From UBA7236 sp035439505 (GTDB lineage Bacteria > Bacteroidota > Bacteroidia > Chitinophagales > BACL12): a stretch of 64,000 nucleotides of DNA. Below the pieces are notes generated by a model. That model saw nothing but the letters and a program-made list of their open reading frames with translations. It had not been told where the DNA came from and did no database searches. The position numbers were made by a program, and so were the translations under genes. Below are positions 8,695-17,815 of this stretch, one piece after another. The stretch covers positions 1 to 64,000 of the forward strand of contig DAORKJ010000004.1 of the NCBI GenBank assembly GCA_035439505.1. The letters run 5' to 3'. The first letter of the stretch is position 1; each line of letters starts with the position of its first letter.

Positions 8695-10038
8695 ATGAAG
8701 TCAGTAAAAAACATTGCAATTATGGGAGCAGGCCTTGTGGGCTCGCTTTTAAGTTTATACCTCAAAAAACGTGGATACGAGGTTACTGTTTATGAAAGAA
8801 GGCCCGATTTGAGGAAAACAGGAGCAGCAGGCGGTAGGTCTATCAATCTGGCCATCAGCGAACGTGGCTGGAAAGGGTTAGCCGGCGTTGGTTTAGAAGC
8901 CGAAATCAGGAAAATGGCTATCCAAATGCCCGGTCGTATGATTCACGATATGCAAGGAAATCTAAATTTTCAGCCATATGGTAAACCTGGAGAAGCTATC
9001 AACTCAGTTTCCAGAGGTGATTTAAATATTGCTTTAATTGATGCTGCTGAAGCAAATGGTATTCAGTTTATTTTTAACCAGCGTGTATTGGAGACTGACC
9101 TTGCCGGAACTTACGCCATGATGGAAGATGGCAATAAAGGTGGTACGTATAAATTACAACCCGATTTAATAATTGGTGCCGATGGTGCATTTAGTTTGGT
9201 GCGATATACCATGATGAAAACCGACCGTTTTGATTATTCGCAAACTTATGAGGCGCATGGATATAAAGAATTAACTATTCCTGCCGGTCCGGATAATTCT
9301 TTCCTCATCGAAAAAAATGCATTACATATCTGGCCACGCAAAAATTTCATGTTGATTGCATTACCTAATATGGATGGCAGTTTTACCTGCACATTATTCT
9401 ATAATCTCGATGGCGAACAATCGTTTAAAACATTAACTACGGAAAAAGATGTTGAAGTGTTTTTCCGCACCTATTTTGCCGATGCTATGGCGATAATGCC
9501 AACATTATATCACGACTTTTTTGCTAACCCAACAGGTTTACTCATGACCGTTAAGTGTTTCCCATGGAGCCATGGAAACACAATGCTGATAGGAGATGCA
9601 GCCCATGCCATTATTCCTTTTTACGGGCAGGGAATGAATTGCGGATTTGAAGATTGTTCTGTTTTAAATGAATTATTGGATACCTACAACGACGACTGGG
9701 AAAAAACAATTCCGGCTTACCAAAATGCACGCAAACCGAATAGTGATGGAATAGCCGATTTGGCAAAACTTAATTTTATAGAGATGCGCGATTTGGTAGC
9801 CGACCCTGATTTTCAGTTCAAAAAACAAATCGCAGCAAAAGTAAGTGCAACTTATCCTGATAAATTTATTCCGGTATATAGTATGGTTTCCTTTAGTAAT
9901 ATGCCTTATAGTGAAGCATTAAAAGAATACCGCAGACAGGATGAAGTGCTTTCAGCTGTGTTATTGTTGCCCGAAATACGGGAAAAATGGGACACAACAT
10001 ATTTCCAGGAGATTGCTGGTCGGTTATTTAATAAATAA
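8695..10038 (+). CDS. kmo: Kynurenine 3-monooxygenase
   Basis: A 447-residue class A flavoprotein hydroxylase. The FAD dinucleotide-binding GxGxxG is at residues 11-16 (GAGLVG), with ERR closing the first beta-alpha-beta unit. GRSINLAISERG is a KMO hallmark, and the second FAD motif is G300-D301-A-A-H (GDAAHAIIPFYGQGMN). The enzyme converts L-kynurenine, NADPH and O2 to 3-hydroxykynurenine, the preferred substrate of the kynureninase upstream. Length agrees with bacterial KMOs; animal and yeast enzymes add a C-terminal membrane helix that is absent here. A bidirectional terminator follows. Confidence 0.96.
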   Translation: MKSVKNIAIMGAGLVGSLLSLYLKKRGYEVTVYERRPDLRKTGAAGGRSINLAISERGWKGLAGVGLEAEIRKMAIQMPGRMIHDMQGNLNFQPYGKPGEAINSVSRGDLNIALIDAAEANGIQFIFNQRVLETDLAGTYAMMEDGNKGGTYKLQPDLIIGADGAFSLVRYTMMKTDRFDYSQTYEAHGYKELTIPAGPDNSFLIEKNALHIWPRKNFMLIALPNMDGSFTCTLFYNLDGEQSFKTLTTEKDVEVFFRTYFADAMAIMPTLYHDFFANPTGLLMTVKCFPWSHGNTMLIGDAAHAIIPFYGQGMNCGFEDCSVLNELLDTYNDDWEKTIPAYQNARKPNSDGIADLAKLNFIEMRDLVADPDFQFKKQIAAKVSATYPDKFIPVYSMVSFSNMPYSEALKEYRRQDEVLSAVLLLPEIREKWDTTYFQEIAGRLFNK

Positions 10039-10060
10039 AAAAACTAAATACTAATAAATA

Positions 10061-10088
10061 AAAAACCCGCTTTTTAAGCGGGTTTTTT
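10061..10088. terminator. Bidirectional terminator after kmo
   Basis: AAAAACCCGCTT (10061-10072) pairs with AAGCGGGTTTTT (10076-10087) around a 3-base loop. A and T runs on both sides suit the convergent pair kmo and the small lipoprotein gene. Confidence 0.9.
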
Positions 10089-10110
10089 AATGATATAAGG
10101 ATGTAAGAAA

Positions 10111-10455
10111 TTAGTTACCGCCTGCAGGGGTTTTTTGTTTCTTTACTTCCATTCCTTTTTTGCCTTCAGTTGGTTTTGAACCTACTGTAACTTTTTTCTC
10201 AGGTGTAGTTACCTTAACAGTAGAAGATTTGGTTGTATTTGAGCTAACAGCGTTTTTAGCAGCTTCCATTTCTGTTAAAGCTGTTTGAAGGCTCATAATT
10301 GAGTCCATTAACATGGTTTTTTCAGCTAAACATGCGCTATCGGCAGCTTTCATAGCTTTTTCCAAATCAGCGATTTTTGTTGCCGCTTCTTTGTCTGAAC
10401 AGCTGGCTAAAACTAAGCCTGCAGCAACTACGAAAAATAACATTTTGATTTTCAT
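10111..10455 (-). CDS. Small coiled-coil lipoprotein
   Basis: A 114-residue protein with a lipoprotein signal (MKIKMLFFVVAAGLVLASC), so Cys19 would be lipidated. Residues 20-75 form a heptad-like helix (IADLEKAMKAADSACLAEK, IMSLQTALTEMEAAKN) and the rest is a basic Lys/Thr/Pro tail. The layout resembles Lpp-like envelope spacers, but there is no sequence match I can name, so the role is unknown. A TACCTTTG -7 box lies on the minus strand at 10493-10500. Confidence 0.7.
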   Translation of the reverse strand: MKIKMLFFVVAAGLVLASCSDKEAATKIADLEKAMKAADSACLAEKTMLMDSIMSLQTALTEMEAAKNAVSSNTTKSSTVKVTTPEKKVTVGSKPTEGKKGMEVKKQKTPAGGN

Positions 10456-10492
10456 ATTGTTTGTTTTTGATTTTTGGAATTATATTTGACAG

Positions 10493-10500
10493 CAAAGGTA
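10493..10500 (-). promoter_or_regulatory. -7 promoter element of the coiled-coil lipoprotein gene
   Basis: CAAAGGTA on the plus strand reads TACCTTTG on the minus strand, matching TAnnTTTG, 37 bases before the ATG at 10455. Confidence 0.5.
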
Positions 10501-10555
10501 TAAATAATAAATATTCATACCTTAATTATTAGTGAACTTTTTAAAAAAACTATCT

Positions 10556-11257
10556 ATGATGACTAAATTTTCAGTGTTGACCATTGTGGTTGTTGCTATT
10601 GGAACTGCGATTTTTACTGGGTGTAACACCGAAGACCTTACTACGCCAACTATTGTTTTAGAGGGGGATTCTCCTTACTACATTGTGCTTGGTGAAACCT
10701 GGGAAGAGCCTGGTTATACTGCTACTGACAATGAAGATGGCGATATTACTGCCAACGTAAAGGTGGATAGTTCAGCCATCAATTTAAATGAAATTGGTGA
10801 TTACGAAGTAAGTTATACCGTTACCGATGAAGCTGGCAATACAGGTGTTGAAACCCGCATTGTGCGCGTGGTAGTAGGAAGTGCTAACTATTTAGGCAGT
10901 TATCAGGTCAATGAAATTTGTGATATAGATGGGGATGGAGTGCTGGGCGAAGCAGATGTTGAGTTTGAAATCAACGATTATATTGTAGAGGTTACAGCGG
11001 GTATCGAAGTTAATGAACTGCTTTTCTTCAATTTTGGCAATATTAACGAAGATGTAAATGTTCCTGTGTTTTTCAGTGGCGACCTTGATGACTTGCTGAT
11101 TGTAGATAATTTTAATGTGGAAGGCTCAGAAATTTATATCGATGCAGATGGTGTTATTACCACAGCCGTAATAGGAACTATTGAATTTGATTTGGACTAC
11201 ACTGTTACCGAAGGTGCTGCGGAGGTGCCTTGTGAAGCAACTTTCGTGAAATTATAG
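10556..11257 (+). CDS. DUF5011-type lipoprotein
   Basis: The lipoprotein signal ends IGTAIFTGC. An Ig-like/HYR-type DUF5011 domain follows: TPTIVLEGD, ETWEEPGYTATDNEDGDIT, NEIGDYEVSYTVTDEAGNT. A second half without a recognised family ends near EVPCEATFVKL. Such domains are surface-exposed beta sandwiches of unknown ligand. I use the ATG at 10556; an in-frame GTG at 10532 would lengthen the n-region by eight residues. The next gene is a shorter paralogue with the same signal-DUF5011 plan. Confidence 0.75.
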   Translation: MMTKFSVLTIVVVAIGTAIFTGCNTEDLTTPTIVLEGDSPYYIVLGETWEEPGYTATDNEDGDITANVKVDSSAINLNEIGDYEVSYTVTDEAGNTGVETRIVRVVVGSANYLGSYQVNEICDIDGDGVLGEADVEFEINDYIVEVTAGIEVNELLFFNFGNINEDVNVPVFFSGDLDDLLIVDNFNVEGSEIYIDADGVITTAVIGTIEFDLDYTVTEGAAEVPCEATFVKL

Positions 11258-11276
11258 GTGAAAATGCATTTAAAAA

Positions 11277-11306
11277 CCCTGAAATCACTGATTTCGGGGC
11301 TTTTGT
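11277..11306 (+). terminator. Terminator between the two DUF5011 lipoprotein genes
   Basis: CCCTGAAAT (11277-11285) pairs with ATTTCGGGG (11291-11299) with one T-G pair, loop of 5, then a T-rich tail. Confidence 0.75.
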
Positions 11307-11346
11307 TTTAATATTATTACCTTAGTTGCCCATTTATTACCCGTTG

Positions 11347-11979
11347 ATGTTACTATTTCGCAACTTTTTAATACTCAGTTTACTTGTAGTTTTGGCTTCC
11401 TGCAGCAAACAGGATACCGAATCGCCTGTAATAAGCCTGGTAGGAGCGCCCACTACTTCCCATTTTAGAGGTGAACCCTATCTAGATGAGGGAATTGTAG
11501 TTATTGACAACCATACCTGCAATTTGGAGAACGAGATTTTTACACATAATACCGTAGATGAAAATCGCTACGGCGCTTATACTGTAACCTATTCAGTGCA
11601 GGATGAAGCCGGAAATGCGACAAATGCAGTCAGAAATGTCGACGTTGTTTTGCCTTTAACCGATTATTATTTGGTGGACTGGCATGCTTTTGATACGTGT
11701 ACATCAGGTAATTACGCTTATATCGGACTTGTTCAGGATTGCGATTGCCCTGATTTTAAGGTTACTGTAGGTAATATCAGCAATTTAGGACTTTCGGCGA
11801 TTTTTGCTTTACCGGTATCCGGACAGTTTAATCAGTTTTTAACGCTCGATACCGCAAAAGCAGGCGTCACTTTTTCCGGTATTGCCACTATGAACCCGAC
11901 AGCCGACTCGTTGTTTTGGAGTTATATAATTGCCGACTCTGTTTCCAGCGATGTTTGCACATCAGTTTGGGTAAAATAA
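11347..11979 (+). CDS. DUF5011-type lipoprotein (paralogue)
   Basis: A 210-residue protein with signal MLLFRNFLILSLLVVLASC. Then SPVISLVGAP, GEPYLDEGIVVIDN and YGAYTVTYSVQDEAGNATN give a DUF5011 domain at about residues 26-105. The C-terminal half contains several Cys residues (CTSGNY, DCDCPDF) and no known motif. The ATG at 11347 is chosen over an in-frame TTG at 11326. It is probably a tandem duplicate of the preceding gene, though the intervening terminator suggests separate transcription. Confidence 0.72.
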   Translation: MLLFRNFLILSLLVVLASCSKQDTESPVISLVGAPTTSHFRGEPYLDEGIVVIDNHTCNLENEIFTHNTVDENRYGAYTVTYSVQDEAGNATNAVRNVDVVLPLTDYYLVDWHAFDTCTSGNYAYIGLVQDCDCPDFKVTVGNISNLGLSAIFALPVSGQFNQFLTLDTAKAGVTFSGIATMNPTADSLFWSYIIADSVSSDVCTSVWVK

Positions 11980-12024
11980 CAACTTTGTTCGAATGATTGA
12001 TGTTATGTATATTTACTAAGAGAT

Positions 12025-13686
12025 ATGTTTTTAGGTAAAATAAAATGTGTATTATTCCTGATGGTATGGAGTGCAACTATTTCTGCACAAACAATTAATC
12101 AGGTGGAAGGTGAAATAATTTTACAATTATTCCCGGCTAATTCACCTCAACAGGTAATTGCTGAAATAAATACGTCATTACAAACAGATCTATCGATAAT
12201 TAAACCTGTTTCCAAAAGATTAAACATCTGGCTGTTGCATTATGATGAAACTTTAATGAATGGCGATAAAATATTATCGGCATTATACATGCATCCAAAT
12301 GTTGCGAATGTGCAATATAATCATATAACTGCTCAACGCTCTGTACCAAACGACCCTTCATTTAATCAGCAATGGAATATGTTTAACGATGGTACAACAG
12401 GTGGAATTAGTGATGCCGATATCGATGCCGATTTGGCATGGGAGACAACTACCGGCGGTGTTACAATTTTAGGCGATACGATTGTTGTAGCATTAATTGG
12501 AGAAGGCGCTAATTTTATACATGAAGATTTAACCTATTGGGAAAATCATAATGAGATTCCTGAAAATTCAATCGATGATGATGGCAATGGATATATTGAC
12601 GATTTTCATGGTTGGAATTCTACCGCTGATAACGACAGTGTTCCTGAAAGATTTCATGGTACACATGTTGGCGGAATTGCCGGCGCAAAAGGAAATAATA
12701 ATATCGGAGTAACAGGAGTTAATTGGAATTTGAAAATAATGCCTGTGTATAATGTAACCAATGAAGCCGATGCTGTTTCTTCGTACAGTTATGCATTAGA
12801 AATGCGTGAATTATATGAAAGTTCCAATGGCGAAAAAGGTGCATATATTGTAGCAACTAATTCATCATTTGGAATTGATTTTGCCAACCCCGCTGATTAT
12901 CCCATTTGGTGTGCCATGTTCGATTCACTTGGGGAAGTAGGTATATTAAGTGTTGGCTCTACAGCAAATGCGTATGTGAATGTAGATATCGTTTATGATA
13001 TGCCAACAGCATGTACTTCTGATTATTTAATTACTGTTACCAATACCGATAAAGCAGATAATTTATTTGGCGCAGGATACGGTGCAACTACTATTGACTT
13101 GGGAGCTCCGGGAACATTGATTTATTCCACTATTTTAGATAATACGTATGGGGTTCAATCTGGCACCAGTATGGCAGCACCACATGTTACAGGAACTATA
13201 GCATTGTTATTTGCAGCGGCTTGTCCTAAATTTTTTGAAGATTATCAGTTTGATCCGGCTAATATGGCTCTGTTGTTGAAACAATATATTTTAAACGGCA
13301 CCGATTTTGCCGCAGATTTAAATGGTATCACAGTAAGCAACGGACGATTAAATGTAAATAATGCACTCAATAATTTATTATTAACCGGTTATTGTAATGT
13401 AGGTATAAATGACATTACAACGGAAACAAATAATATGCTTGTGCATCCTAATCCTGCTAACAATCAATTATTTTTTACATTTAACGATGCTATAAATAAT
13501 GAAATAATTATTACTATTTACAATCAAACAGCACAACCGGTGTTTAGTCAAACAACAAACGATGCTGATTTAATGTTAAATGGTATTCCGGTGCATAATT
13601 TACCAAATGGATGGTATGCAATTACGGCTACAGATATAAAAACCGGTAAACAATTTTCAACCGGCTGTATAGTTCAACATGATTAA
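12025..13686 (+). CDS. Subtilisin-like (S8) secreted protein with T9SS domain, catalytic Asp absent
   Basis: The protein has a signal peptide (MFLGKIKCVLFLMVWSATISAQ), a prodomain-like region to about residue 105, then an S8 domain. His211 (HGTHVGG), oxyanion Asn279 (NSSFG) and nucleophile Ser382 (GTSMAAPHVTG) are present. The position that should carry the catalytic Asp in VAVIDxG reads VALIGEG, with Gly159 in its place. Residues 470-553 are a type A T9SS domain (VHPNPANNQ). Export through T9SS to the surface is expected. With no Asp it may be a weak or inactive protease, or Glu160 may substitute (inference). recJ follows immediately. Confidence 0.88.
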   Translation: MFLGKIKCVLFLMVWSATISAQTINQVEGEIILQLFPANSPQQVIAEINTSLQTDLSIIKPVSKRLNIWLLHYDETLMNGDKILSALYMHPNVANVQYNHITAQRSVPNDPSFNQQWNMFNDGTTGGISDADIDADLAWETTTGGVTILGDTIVVALIGEGANFIHEDLTYWENHNEIPENSIDDDGNGYIDDFHGWNSTADNDSVPERFHGTHVGGIAGAKGNNNIGVTGVNWNLKIMPVYNVTNEADAVSSYSYALEMRELYESSNGEKGAYIVATNSSFGIDFANPADYPIWCAMFDSLGEVGILSVGSTANAYVNVDIVYDMPTACTSDYLITVTNTDKADNLFGAGYGATTIDLGAPGTLIYSTILDNTYGVQSGTSMAAPHVTGTIALLFAAACPKFFEDYQFDPANMALLLKQYILNGTDFAADLNGITVSNGRLNVNNALNNLLLTGYCNVGINDITTETNNMLVHPNPANNQLFFTFNDAINNEIIITIYNQTAQPVFSQTTNDADLMLNGIPVHNLPNGWYAITATDIKTGKQFSTGCIVQHD

Positions 13687-13701
13687 GTGAAACATTTTGC
13701 G

Positions 13702-15399
13702 ATGGAGAAACGATGGGTGATTAAAGACGCGGATGAAGACAAAGTGAATTCGCTGCAACAGGAATTAAAAGTGCATCCTGTGGTGTGTAAATTGTTAGTG
13801 CAAAGAGGTATTTATACCTTTGAAGCTGCACGAAAATTTTTCAGACCTGCATTAACTGATTTGTATAATCCTTTTTTAATGAAGGATATGCAAAAAGCAA
13901 TTGACAGAATAAATACAGCAATTGCAAATAATGAACGAATTTTAATATATGGCGATTACGATGTAGATGGCACTACTTCAGTAGCTTTGGCTTATTCGTT
14001 TTTTCATTCCATTTATAAAAATATCGATTATTATATCCCCGACAGATATTTAGAAGGGTATGGTATTTCTTTGAAAGGTATTGACCATGCAAAACAAAAC
14101 GGTTGCACATTAGTTATTGCATTAGATTGTGGTATTAAAGCCGTTGATAAAATTGCATACGCCAATAGTTTAGGTGTCGATTTTATTATTTGTGACCACC
14201 ATATTCCGGGCGATGAAGTGCCCGCAGCTTTTGCCGTGTTGGACCCTCATCAAATTGATTGTAATTACCCTTACAAAGAATTAAGTGGTTGCGGTATTGG
14301 GTTTAAATTAATTCAGGCCTATGCACAACATCACCAAATTGCCATCGAAAATATTATTCCGTATTTGGATTTAGTAGTGGTGAGTATTGCCAGTGATATA
14401 GTGCCTATAACCGATGAAAACAGAGTGCTGGCATTTTTTGGCATCGAACAATTAAATAAAAATCCGCGACCGGGTTTAAAAGCTTTGATAGATATTTCAG
14501 GATACGAAGGGCAATTAAATATTTCGAATATTGTTTTCGGATTGGGGCCACGTATTAATGCTGCCGGAAGGATGGATGATGCTAATAAAGCAGTCCGCAT
14601 GTTAATTGCCGAAACTGTTGAAATGGCAAAAAATGGTGCCGATGTTTTACATGAAAAAAATGTCAACCGCAAGGAAGTAGATAAAATGATTACGGGTGAT
14701 GCATTAAGTATGTTGCACAACGACCCGGATAACGACAAATATGTTTCTACTGTACTGTGTAGTGACCAATGGCATAAAGGCGTTATCGGAATTGTGGCAT
14801 CTCGATTAATTGACCATTTTTATCGCCCTACTATTTTACTCACTGAGTCGGAAGGGATGTTGTATGGCAGCGCACGTTCCGTAAAAAATTTCGACATTTA
14901 TGAAGCCATTAAAGCCTGTGCCGATTTGCTCGAACAATTTGGCGGTCATATGTATGCAGCAGGTTTATCGCTAAAGCCAGAAAATTTTGAGCAATTTAAA
15001 AAACGTTTTGATGATGTTGTGAGGGCTAATATTAAACCATGGCAGCTTACCCCGGAAATTGAAATAGATGCTGCGCTCAATTTAAAAGACATAACACCAA
15101 CTTTTAATAATATCATTAAACAATTTGCACCATTCGGTCCACAAAATATGGATCCGATTTTTATGAGTGAACAGTTATTAAATAACGGAAGGTCCAGAAT
15201 TGTTGGTGATAACCATTTAAAACTTGGTGTAAAAGACAATAACCGTTACAATGCTGAAGCTATCGCTTTTCAAAAAGGTGCATTTTTTGATGCCATTAAC
15301 AATGGAGCTCGGTTCGATATTTGTTATACTATTGAAGAAAATGTTTACCGGGATATGAAAACTATCCAATTAAACGTTCGTGATATAAAGTTGAATTAA
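13702..15399 (+). CDS. recJ: Single-stranded-DNA-specific exonuclease RecJ
   Basis: A 565-residue DHH-family nuclease. Motif I is D85-Y-D87-V-D89 (YGDYDVDGTTS), the DHH motif is D165-H166-H167, GPRINAAGRMDDA follows, and the DHHA1 part has WHKGVIGIVASRL and FGGHMYAAG. RecJ degrades 5'-ended single strands in recombination and mismatch repair. I start at ATG 13702 (MEKRWVIKDAD), the usual RecJ N terminus. An in-frame GTG at 13687 directly after the preceding stop would add five residues. Sixteen bases separate its stop from the next start, suggesting an operon with lptB. Confidence 0.95.
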   Translation: MEKRWVIKDADEDKVNSLQQELKVHPVVCKLLVQRGIYTFEAARKFFRPALTDLYNPFLMKDMQKAIDRINTAIANNERILIYGDYDVDGTTSVALAYSFFHSIYKNIDYYIPDRYLEGYGISLKGIDHAKQNGCTLVIALDCGIKAVDKIAYANSLGVDFIICDHHIPGDEVPAAFAVLDPHQIDCNYPYKELSGCGIGFKLIQAYAQHHQIAIENIIPYLDLVVVSIASDIVPITDENRVLAFFGIEQLNKNPRPGLKALIDISGYEGQLNISNIVFGLGPRINAAGRMDDANKAVRMLIAETVEMAKNGADVLHEKNVNRKEVDKMITGDALSMLHNDPDNDKYVSTVLCSDQWHKGVIGIVASRLIDHFYRPTILLTESEGMLYGSARSVKNFDIYEAIKACADLLEQFGGHMYAAGLSLKPENFEQFKKRFDDVVRANIKPWQLTPEIEIDAALNLKDITPTFNNIIKQFAPFGPQNMDPIFMSEQLLNNGRSRIVGDNHLKLGVKDNNRYNAEAIAFQKGAFFDAINNGARFDICYTIEENVYRDMKTIQLNVRDIKLN

Positions 15400-15414
15400 T
15401 TTAAATACTCATTT

Positions 15415-16191
15415 GTGATTTTACGTTCAGAAAAACTCATTAAAAAATATAAACAACGCACTGTTGTAAATGAAGTTAGCGTTGAAGTAAACCAGGGAGA
15501 AATTGTTGGTTTGCTGGGACCTAATGGTGCGGGAAAAACCACTTCATTTTATATGATTGTGGGATTAATCAAACCACTTTCGGGTAATGTATATCTCGAC
15601 TCAAAAGATATTACCGATTATCCCATGTATAAACGTGCTCAGTTAGGAATTGGTTATTTGCCGCAAGAAGCAAGTGTATTTAGAAAAATGTCGGTGGAAG
15701 ATAATATTGCGAGCGTACTGCAAATGACTAATTTAAAAGCCAGTGAGCAGAAGAAAAAACTGGAATCATTAATTGGAGAATTCGGACTAACACACATTCG
15801 CAAAAGTAATGGTGATGTATTAAGTGGTGGTGAAAGAAGAAGAACAGAAATTGCCAGAGCATTAGCTACCGATCCCAAATTTATTTTATTAGATGAACCT
15901 TTCGCCGGTATCGACCCGATTGCGGTGGAAGACATTCAATTGATTGTAGAAAAATTAAAATTCAAAAAAATAGGTGTGCTCATTACCGACCATAATGTGC
16001 AGGAAACGTTATCTATTACCGATAGAGCCTATTTATTATTTGAAGGAAAAATACTTAAACAAGGTTCTGCCGAAGACCTTGCCGGTGACCCACAAGTTCG
16101 TAAAGTGTACTTAGGCCAAAACTTTGTTTTACGCAAAACAAGGGTGTCTTATGCCGGCTCCGATGCGGCTTCCGAAAAGGATGTGGAATAA
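15415..16191 (+). CDS. lptB: LPS export ABC transporter ATP-binding protein LptB
   Basis: A 258-residue ATPase with GTG start. Walker A is G35-x4-G-K41-T42, the signature LSGGERRR is at 136-143, Walker B ends D160-E161, and the H-loop is H193 (TDHNVQ). GIGYLPQEASVFRKMSVEDNI is the LptB-type Q-loop region. LptB powers extraction of lipopolysaccharide by LptFG at the inner membrane. About 15 extra residues at the C terminus (SYAGSDAASEKDVE) are unconserved. Its position behind recJ is probably only transcriptional convenience. Confidence 0.94.
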   Translation: MILRSEKLIKKYKQRTVVNEVSVEVNQGEIVGLLGPNGAGKTTSFYMIVGLIKPLSGNVYLDSKDITDYPMYKRAQLGIGYLPQEASVFRKMSVEDNIASVLQMTNLKASEQKKKLESLIGEFGLTHIRKSNGDVLSGGERRRTEIARALATDPKFILLDEPFAGIDPIAVEDIQLIVEKLKFKKIGVLITDHNVQETLSITDRAYLLFEGKILKQGSAEDLAGDPQVRKVYLGQNFVLRKTRVSYAGSDAASEKDVE

Positions 16192-16219
16192 TCTATACCT
16201 TTATGTGAAGGCAGGGTTT

Positions 16220-16227
16220 TATTTTTG
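16220..16227 (+). promoter_or_regulatory. -7 promoter element of the GH3-family gene
   Basis: TATTTTTG matches TAnnTTTG, eight bases before the ATG at 16236. Confidence 0.45.
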
Positions 16228-16235
16228 TATCGCGG

Positions 16236-17744
16236 ATGTACATTATTCATTCCATAACTTCCACCGTTTTTAAAAGGCAAATTGCGCGCATTCAGCATGC
16301 AGTTAACGACCCTATGCGTGCACAGGAAGCTGTGTTCACATCACTTATGGCCGGAGCTGCCGGAACCGAGTGGGGGAAAAAATATGATTTTGCTTCCATA
16401 AAATCTATTCAGGATTATCGCAATCGTTTTCCTGTGCAGGACTACGAAACCCTAAAGCCATATATAGACAGAGTAATGTCCGGCGAGCAATCTGTTCTTT
16501 GGAATACGCCCATCAGCTGGTTCGCCAAATCATCGGGAACCACCAGCGATAAAAGTAAATTTATCCCTGTCAGCAAAATGGCATTGGACGATTGCCATTT
16601 TAAAGGCAGCCGCGATGTGTTGGCTATGTATTTGCACAACAACCCTTCCTCCCGATTATTTACCGGGAAAACCCTGCTTATGGGTGGCAGCCATCAAATC
16701 AACCAACTCAATCAGCATTCCAAATACGGCGATGTAAGTGCTGTTATGATGCAAAATATGCCCCTTCTTTCCCGTTATGCTATGACGCCTTCGTTAAAAA
16801 TTGCATTAATGGATGAGTGGGAAAGCAAGATTGAAGCAATGGCCGACCATACCATCGATAAAAATGTTACCAGTATAGCAGGTGTACCTACCTGGACCAT
16901 CGTATTAATACGCAGGTTATTCGAGCTTACCGGTAAGTCAGATTTAAAAGAAATTTGGCCAAATCTGGAGTTATATATTCACGGTGGTGTAAGCTTTAAA
17001 CCTTATCGAAGCCAATTTAACGACCTTATTACACCCGGCAATATGCATTATGTTGAAACCTATAATGCAAGTGAAGGATTTTTTGCTTTTCAGGACAGAC
17101 TTGGGTCTGATGAGATGCTTTTGATGCCGGATTATGGCCTTTTTTATGAGTTTATTCCAATGGAAGAATTTGACAGTGAATTTCCTAAAACAATTACGTT
17201 AGATGAAGTTGAGCTGTTCAAAAATTATGCTGTGGTAATTTCATCCAATGCCGGGCTCTGGCGTTATAAAATTGGAGATACCGTTCGATTTACTTCCAAA
17301 AATCCTTATCGCATACAGGTTTCAGGTCGCGTAAAACATTTTATTAATGCTTTTGGTGAAGAAGTAATTGTTGACAATACAGATAAGGCAGTGGCTGAAG
17401 CGTGCGCACAAACACATGCTACTGTTGTGGAATATTCTGCCGCTCCCATATACATTGAAGGCAACGAAAAAGGTGGTCATGAATGGATAATTGAATTCGG
17501 ACAACAACCGGATAATCTCCAGCAGTTTATTCAAATTCTAGATAAAACATTGCAATCTATAAATAGCGATTACGAAGCTAAAAGACATAAAGACCTTGCC
17601 CTAAAAATGCCGGTAGTGCATATTGCTCCTAAAGGTGCATTTTACGAATGGCTCAAATCGAAAGGTAAACTCGGTGGACAGCACAAAATACCTCGCCTGA
17701 GTAATGAACGCACTTATATTGAAGAAATTAAGCAGTTTATCTGA
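16236..17744 (+). CDS. GH3 auxin-responsive promoter family protein
   Basis: A 502-residue protein of the GH3 family in the acyl-adenylate-forming superfamily. The ATP/AMP-binding loop is SSGTTS at residues 99-104. IKSIQDYRNRFPVQDYETLKPYI and the later SNAGLWRYKIGDTVRFT and SGRVKHFINAFGEEV are strongly GH3-like. Plant GH3 enzymes join amino acids to jasmonate or auxin; bacterial members are widespread in Bacteroidetes with no settled substrate. ATP-dependent acyl-amide synthesis is the best guess. It lies 44 bases after lptB with its own -7 box. Confidence 0.9.
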   Translation: MYIIHSITSTVFKRQIARIQHAVNDPMRAQEAVFTSLMAGAAGTEWGKKYDFASIKSIQDYRNRFPVQDYETLKPYIDRVMSGEQSVLWNTPISWFAKSSGTTSDKSKFIPVSKMALDDCHFKGSRDVLAMYLHNNPSSRLFTGKTLLMGGSHQINQLNQHSKYGDVSAVMMQNMPLLSRYAMTPSLKIALMDEWESKIEAMADHTIDKNVTSIAGVPTWTIVLIRRLFELTGKSDLKEIWPNLELYIHGGVSFKPYRSQFNDLITPGNMHYVETYNASEGFFAFQDRLGSDEMLLMPDYGLFYEFIPMEEFDSEFPKTITLDEVELFKNYAVVISSNAGLWRYKIGDTVRFTSKNPYRIQVSGRVKHFINAFGEEVIVDNTDKAVAEACAQTHATVVEYSAAPIYIEGNEKGGHEWIIEFGQQPDNLQQFIQILDKTLQSINSDYEAKRHKDLALKMPVVHIAPKGAFYEWLKSKGKLGGQHKIPRLSNERTYIEEIKQFI

Positions 17745-17754
17745 TTTCCACGTT

Positions 17755-17783
17755 TTTGCTATTGGTATAATTAGTTAACTTTG
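17755..17783 (+). promoter_or_regulatory. Putative promoter of the LytTR/LytS pair
   Basis: TTTG (17755-17758) and TAACTTTG (17776-17783) are 17 bp apart, two less than the usual 19, and lie 32 bases before the GTG start. Confidence 0.5.
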
Positions 17784-17815
17784 ATTGCATTAGCTATCAA
17801 ATTAAACCTATTACC

